Positions 5,621 to 7,548 of a DNA stretch of 7,548 bases are shown piece by piece. The notes beneath the pieces were generated by a model. It was not told where the DNA came from and did no database searches. It saw only the letters and a program-made list of their open reading frames with translations. Source of the stretch: an uncultured Clostridia bacterium (GTDB lineage Bacteria > Bacillota > Clostridia > Christensenellales > Borkfalkiaceae); assembly GCA_947587775.1 (NCBI GenBank), contig CANPYD010000045.1:1-7548 (forward strand). Direction: 5' to 3'. How positions within the stretch are numbered: position 1 is the first letter of the stretch; each line of letters begins with the position of its first letter. A program made the position numbers and the translations under genes.

Positions 5621-5904
5621 GGCTGTCTTGGCTGCCCCTTGAGGGGGAGCTCCGCCGTAGGCGGTAAGGGGGTGTCTCGCTGCCCCTCATAGGGGAAGTG
5701 GCGAACGCAGTGAGCCAAAGGGGTAAAACCCCTCTGTCACTCGCGTTGCTCGTGACATCTCCCCTAAAAGGGGCGACGAGCGCCACCCCTTCCGTCACTC
5801 GCGTTGCTCGGACACCCACAGCACAAGGCACGTCCTTCGGGTGCCCTCGAAGGGGTGGGTAAGGACAAAGCCCGTTCACGGGTAGCAATGCCGCTATGCG
5901 GGTG
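5621..5904. repeat. REP-like cluster of tandem short hairpins, non-coding
   Basis: This stretch of about 280 bases without a credible gene is filled with short foldbacks, most with 3- or 4-base loops: CCCC/GGGG (5635-5646), CCGCC-gta-GGCGG (5652-5664), CCCCT-cat-AGGGG (5683-5695), AGGGGT-aaa-ACCCCT (5719-5733), GTCAC/GTGAC (5736-5756), CCCCT-aaa-AGGGG (5761-5773), GGCAC/GTGCC (5827-5845), CCCG-ttca-CGGG (5871-5882) and CCGC-tat-GCGG (5891-5901). CACCCCTTC at 5784-5792 can also pair with GAAGGGGTG at 5849-5857, enclosing a larger domain. It resembles the multicopy intergenic palindromic repeats common in GC-rich Clostridia (pattern memory, not a database match). The open frames that cross it are by-products of the repeats. 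Confidence 0.75.
5736..5810 (+). repeat. Two copies of a 17-bp direct repeat (GTCACTCGCGTTGCTCG)
   Basis: The 17-mer occurs at 5736-5752 and again at 5794-5810 without mismatch, 58 bp apart. A degenerate inverted relative (GCGAACGCAGTGAG) is at 5701-5714. The copies belong to the repeat cluster and suggest it is built from reused modules. Confidence 0.8.
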
Positions 5905-5906
5905 GG

Positions 5907-7301
5907 TTATTTTACGAGCTCCATCGTGCAAACTTTTTTGCGATAGGCGAATTTCAGGATCAGGGCGGAGACAACTGCCGTTGCAACTTCCGTGATCGGG
6001 AATGTCCACCAGACGGCATTCACGTCGCCCGAAAGCGTAAACAGGTACGCGATGGGGAAAACAAAGAGGCAGAGCCTTAAAAACGAAATGAGGAGGGGGA
6101 ACAGCGCGTAGCGGAATGCCTGTAAAACGCCCTGTACCGCAACGCTGAACGCCATAAAGATGTAGCCGAGGCTCGTGATGCGGATCGCGACGGTCACGGT
6201 GGAACGGATGGCTTCGCTTCCCTCGCCGCTTGCCATGCCGAACAGTTTGGCGAGCGGGCCGGCGAGGCATTCGAAGAGCACCGTGATCGCGGCGGCAACG
6301 ATCAGAGAATCGAGGATCCCGAATTTGATGCACTCCTTCACGCGCTGCCTGTTTTGCAGGCCGTAATTAAAGGACAAAACCGAGATGATGGTATTGGATA
6401 ATCCGAAGGACGCAAACAGCGCGAATTGCATGATCTTGTAATAGATCCCGAAGCTGCCCTGCAGCAGTTCGGCGGTCTCTGTATTTTCGGCCGTCCCGAG
6501 GATGCTTGTCATGCCGAGCATCATCACGGAGAGCAGTCCCTGCATCAGCGCGGCGGAAATCCCGATCTTATAGATCCCTTTGATGACTGCCCAGCTCGGC
6601 TTGATCGCTTTGAAGCTGTTTTTGATCTCCCTGTTTGCAAGGTGGTGGAAGAGCATTGCAACGATCAGGGATACGATCTGGCCGATCACCGTCGCCCATG
6701 CGGCGCCGTCGATCCCCATGTGGCAGGGATAGATAAAGACATAGTCGAGCACGATATTCAGGACCGCGCCCGAGATCTGGGAGATCGTGGAATACAGAGT
6801 TTTGCCCGTGCTTTGCAGAAAGCGTTCGTAAACGGTAAAGCCGATCGCGCCGAAAGAAAGGCAGCAGCAAATTTTTAAGTAACTCGTGCCCATTGCGGCG
6901 GCTTTGGCGTTTCCGCCCGCCTGCATGGAGATGAACCATCGGCAGCCAAACAGCCCGAAGAGGAGAAATACGGCGTAGATACAGACGCCGAGAAAGATAC
7001 TGTTGCCGACGATCCGCGTCGCCCCGCCGCCATCCTTTTCTCCCAACTTTTTGGAGAGAAGGGCGTTGATGCCGACGCCCGTACCGACGCCGACCGCGAT
7101 GATGAGCAGTTGGATGGGGAAGGCATAGGTTAAGGCAAGGTTGCCCGCGATGCCGTCTTCGCCCATATTGATGACGAACGCCGTGTCTACAATGTTATAG
7201 ACGGATTGCAGGATCATGGATACGATCATCGGCAATCCCATTTTCCATATGAGTTTGTGCATCGGCGTTGTTTCCATTTTGTTCTGTTTGATCTCTTCCA
7301 T
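5907..7301 (-). CDS. MATE-family multidrug/cation efflux pump
   Basis: The product is 464 residues, the usual length for MATE transporters, with about 12 membrane helices in two homologous halves (about 15-225 and 235-450). The start is typical: TTPMHKLIWKMGLPMIVSMILQ and SVYNIVDTAFVINMG, then FPIQLLIIAVGVGTGVGINALLSKKLGEKD and, mid-protein, YERFLQSTGKTLYSTISQISGAVLNIVLDYVFIY. The second half shows the matching FASFGLSNTIISVLSFNYGLQNRQRVKE. This is the MepA-like branch of Clostridia and Bacilli. Such pumps export cationic drugs and toxic compounds by Na+ or H+ antiport; the substrate here is unknown. AAGGAG (complement of 7307-7312) lies five bases before ATG 7301. The gene has its own promoter and a leader with a terminator hairpin, suggesting transcription attenuation. 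There is no regulator gene next to it. Its stop at 5907 is followed by the repeat cluster, not by a clear strong terminator. Confidence 0.92.
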   Translation of the reverse strand: MEEIKQNKMETTPMHKLIWKMGLPMIVSMILQSVYNIVDTAFVINMGEDGIAGNLALTYAFPIQLLIIAVGVGTGVGINALLSKKLGEKDGGGATRIVGNSIFLGVCIYAVFLLFGLFGCRWFISMQAGGNAKAAAMGTSYLKICCCLSFGAIGFTVYERFLQSTGKTLYSTISQISGAVLNIVLDYVFIYPCHMGIDGAAWATVIGQIVSLIVAMLFHHLANREIKNSFKAIKPSWAVIKGIYKIGISAALMQGLLSVMMLGMTSILGTAENTETAELLQGSFGIYYKIMQFALFASFGLSNTIISVLSFNYGLQNRQRVKECIKFGILDSLIVAAAITVLFECLAGPLAKLFGMASGEGSEAIRSTVTVAIRITSLGYIFMAFSVAVQGVLQAFRYALFPLLISFLRLCLFVFPIAYLFTLSGDVNAVWWTFPITEVATAVVSALILKFAYRKKVCTMELVK

Positions 7302-7312
7302 TTCAGCTCCTT

Positions 7313-7352
7313 AAAAAAATAAGTGCGTAAGCCCAAAGCCGGACTTACGCAC
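7313..7352 (-). terminator. Leader terminator/attenuator before the MATE pump gene
   Basis: On the minus strand GTGCGTAAGTCC (7352 to 7341) pairs with GGGCTTACGCAC (7334 to 7323) as 12 continuous pairs including one U-G wobble, with a 6-base loop, followed by the U tract TTATTTTTTT (7322 to 7313). The ribosome site AAGGAG starts at the next base. On the plus strand the wobble becomes a C-A mismatch and no T run follows, so the structure is built for the pump's own RNA. It could stop transcription before the gene. Confidence 0.75.
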
Positions 7353-7379
7353 AAAAAATGCTACTCACTTGATGGTATG

Positions 7380-7408
7380 ATTTTATCACATTTCGGCAAA
7401 AAAAGCAA
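7380..7408 (-). promoter_or_regulatory. Promoter of the MATE pump gene (TTGCTT-17-TAAAAT)
   Basis: On the minus strand TTGCTT (complement of 7403-7408) and TAAAAT (complement of 7380-7385) are 17 bases apart. The predicted RNA start is near 7373, giving a leader of about 72 bases that includes the terminator hairpin at 7313-7352. Confidence 0.7.
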
Positions 7409-7484
7409 CCGATTTCCTTTCTCCATTTGCAATTTTCGTTTTATGCGTCATTCTGAGTGTAGCGCCCCGCCGGGCAAATGCCAA

Positions 7485-7534
7485 GAAAATTTTGCGCCAA
7501 AGATTATCAATCTTTGGCAGAATGCAAAATTTTC
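7485..7534. repeat. Long foldback with 21-base arms and a 5-base bulge
   Basis: The left arm is continuous (7485-7505). The right arm is in two parts: AATCTTTGGC (7509-7518) pairs perfectly with GCCAAAGATT (7496-7505) around the loop ATC, and after a 5-base bulge GCAAAATTTTC (7524-7534) pairs perfectly with GAAAATTTTGC (7485-7495). It lies in a stretch without genes near the right edge (7409-7548), where I see no other coding or RNA gene. It could be part of a mobile-element-like repeat that continues past the window. Confidence 0.8.
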
Positions 7535-7548
7535 CCTAAGGAGGCGCC

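Noticed and set aside
5736..5810. CRISPR-like pair of 17-bp repeats
   Set aside because: Only two copies, embedded in varied hairpins, with no regular repeat-spacer pattern and no cas genes.
5613..5888. Minus-strand reading frame of 91 codons over the repeat cluster
   Set aside because: Composed entirely of short foldback repeats, no ribosome site, no protein-like composition.

Overview
The window looks like a piece of chromosome from a GC-rich, probably spore-forming anaerobic member of the Firmicutes (Clostridia; a gut lineage such as Christensenellales would fit). This is inferred from a CotF-family coat protein gene, strong AGGAGG-type ribosome binding sites on several genes, a BspA-like leucine-rich-repeat lipoprotein and a cluster of intergenic foldback repeats. 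No rRNA, tRNA, transposase or CRISPR array is visible. Most of the sequence is ordinary housekeeping and surface biology. The interest lies in the regulatory DNA between the genes.

Layout: 1-624 (+) is the end of a small operon: a truncated helical protein, a CotF-like coat protein translationally coupled to it by ATGA, and a 35-residue lysine-rich peptide. It ends in a hairpin flanked by A and T runs that can serve both strands. 664-1581 (-) is a six-helix membrane protein of unknown family with a good promoter. It is divergent from 1672-2283 (+), a left-handed beta-helix (hexapeptide-repeat) transferase of the GlmU C-terminal type. 2370-3539 (+) is an orphan PTS EIIC-type permease with an extended -10 promoter lying almost on its start codon. 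Its 3' end converges, 8 bp apart, on a 70-residue XRE-family repressor gene (3548-3760, -).

The XRE gene is divergent from a 560-residue BspA-like lipoprotein gene (3850-5532, +). The region between them carries a strong TTGACA promoter and two inverted copies of a 9-bp CAC-N3-GTG element 31 bp apart. One copy lies between the -35 and -10 of the lipoprotein promoter and the other just upstream of a possible -10 of the regulator gene, as expected if the XRE protein controls both. 5533-5906 has no gene: it holds the lipoprotein terminator and about 300 bp of tandem short hairpins of REP type. 5907-7301 (-) is a MATE-family efflux pump. Its roughly 72-nt leader contains a 12-bp terminator hairpin with a U tract directly before the ribosome binding site, which looks like a transcription attenuator. 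7409-7548 has no gene that I can see but contains a 21-bp-armed foldback near the right edge.

The genes do not form one pathway. The most coherent unit is the XRE regulator with the LRR lipoprotein. The second is the MATE gene with its leader. Three genes (transferase, permease, XRE) lack a recognisable Shine-Dalgarno sequence and have -10-like hexamers 5-11 nt before the ATG, so they may be leaderless.
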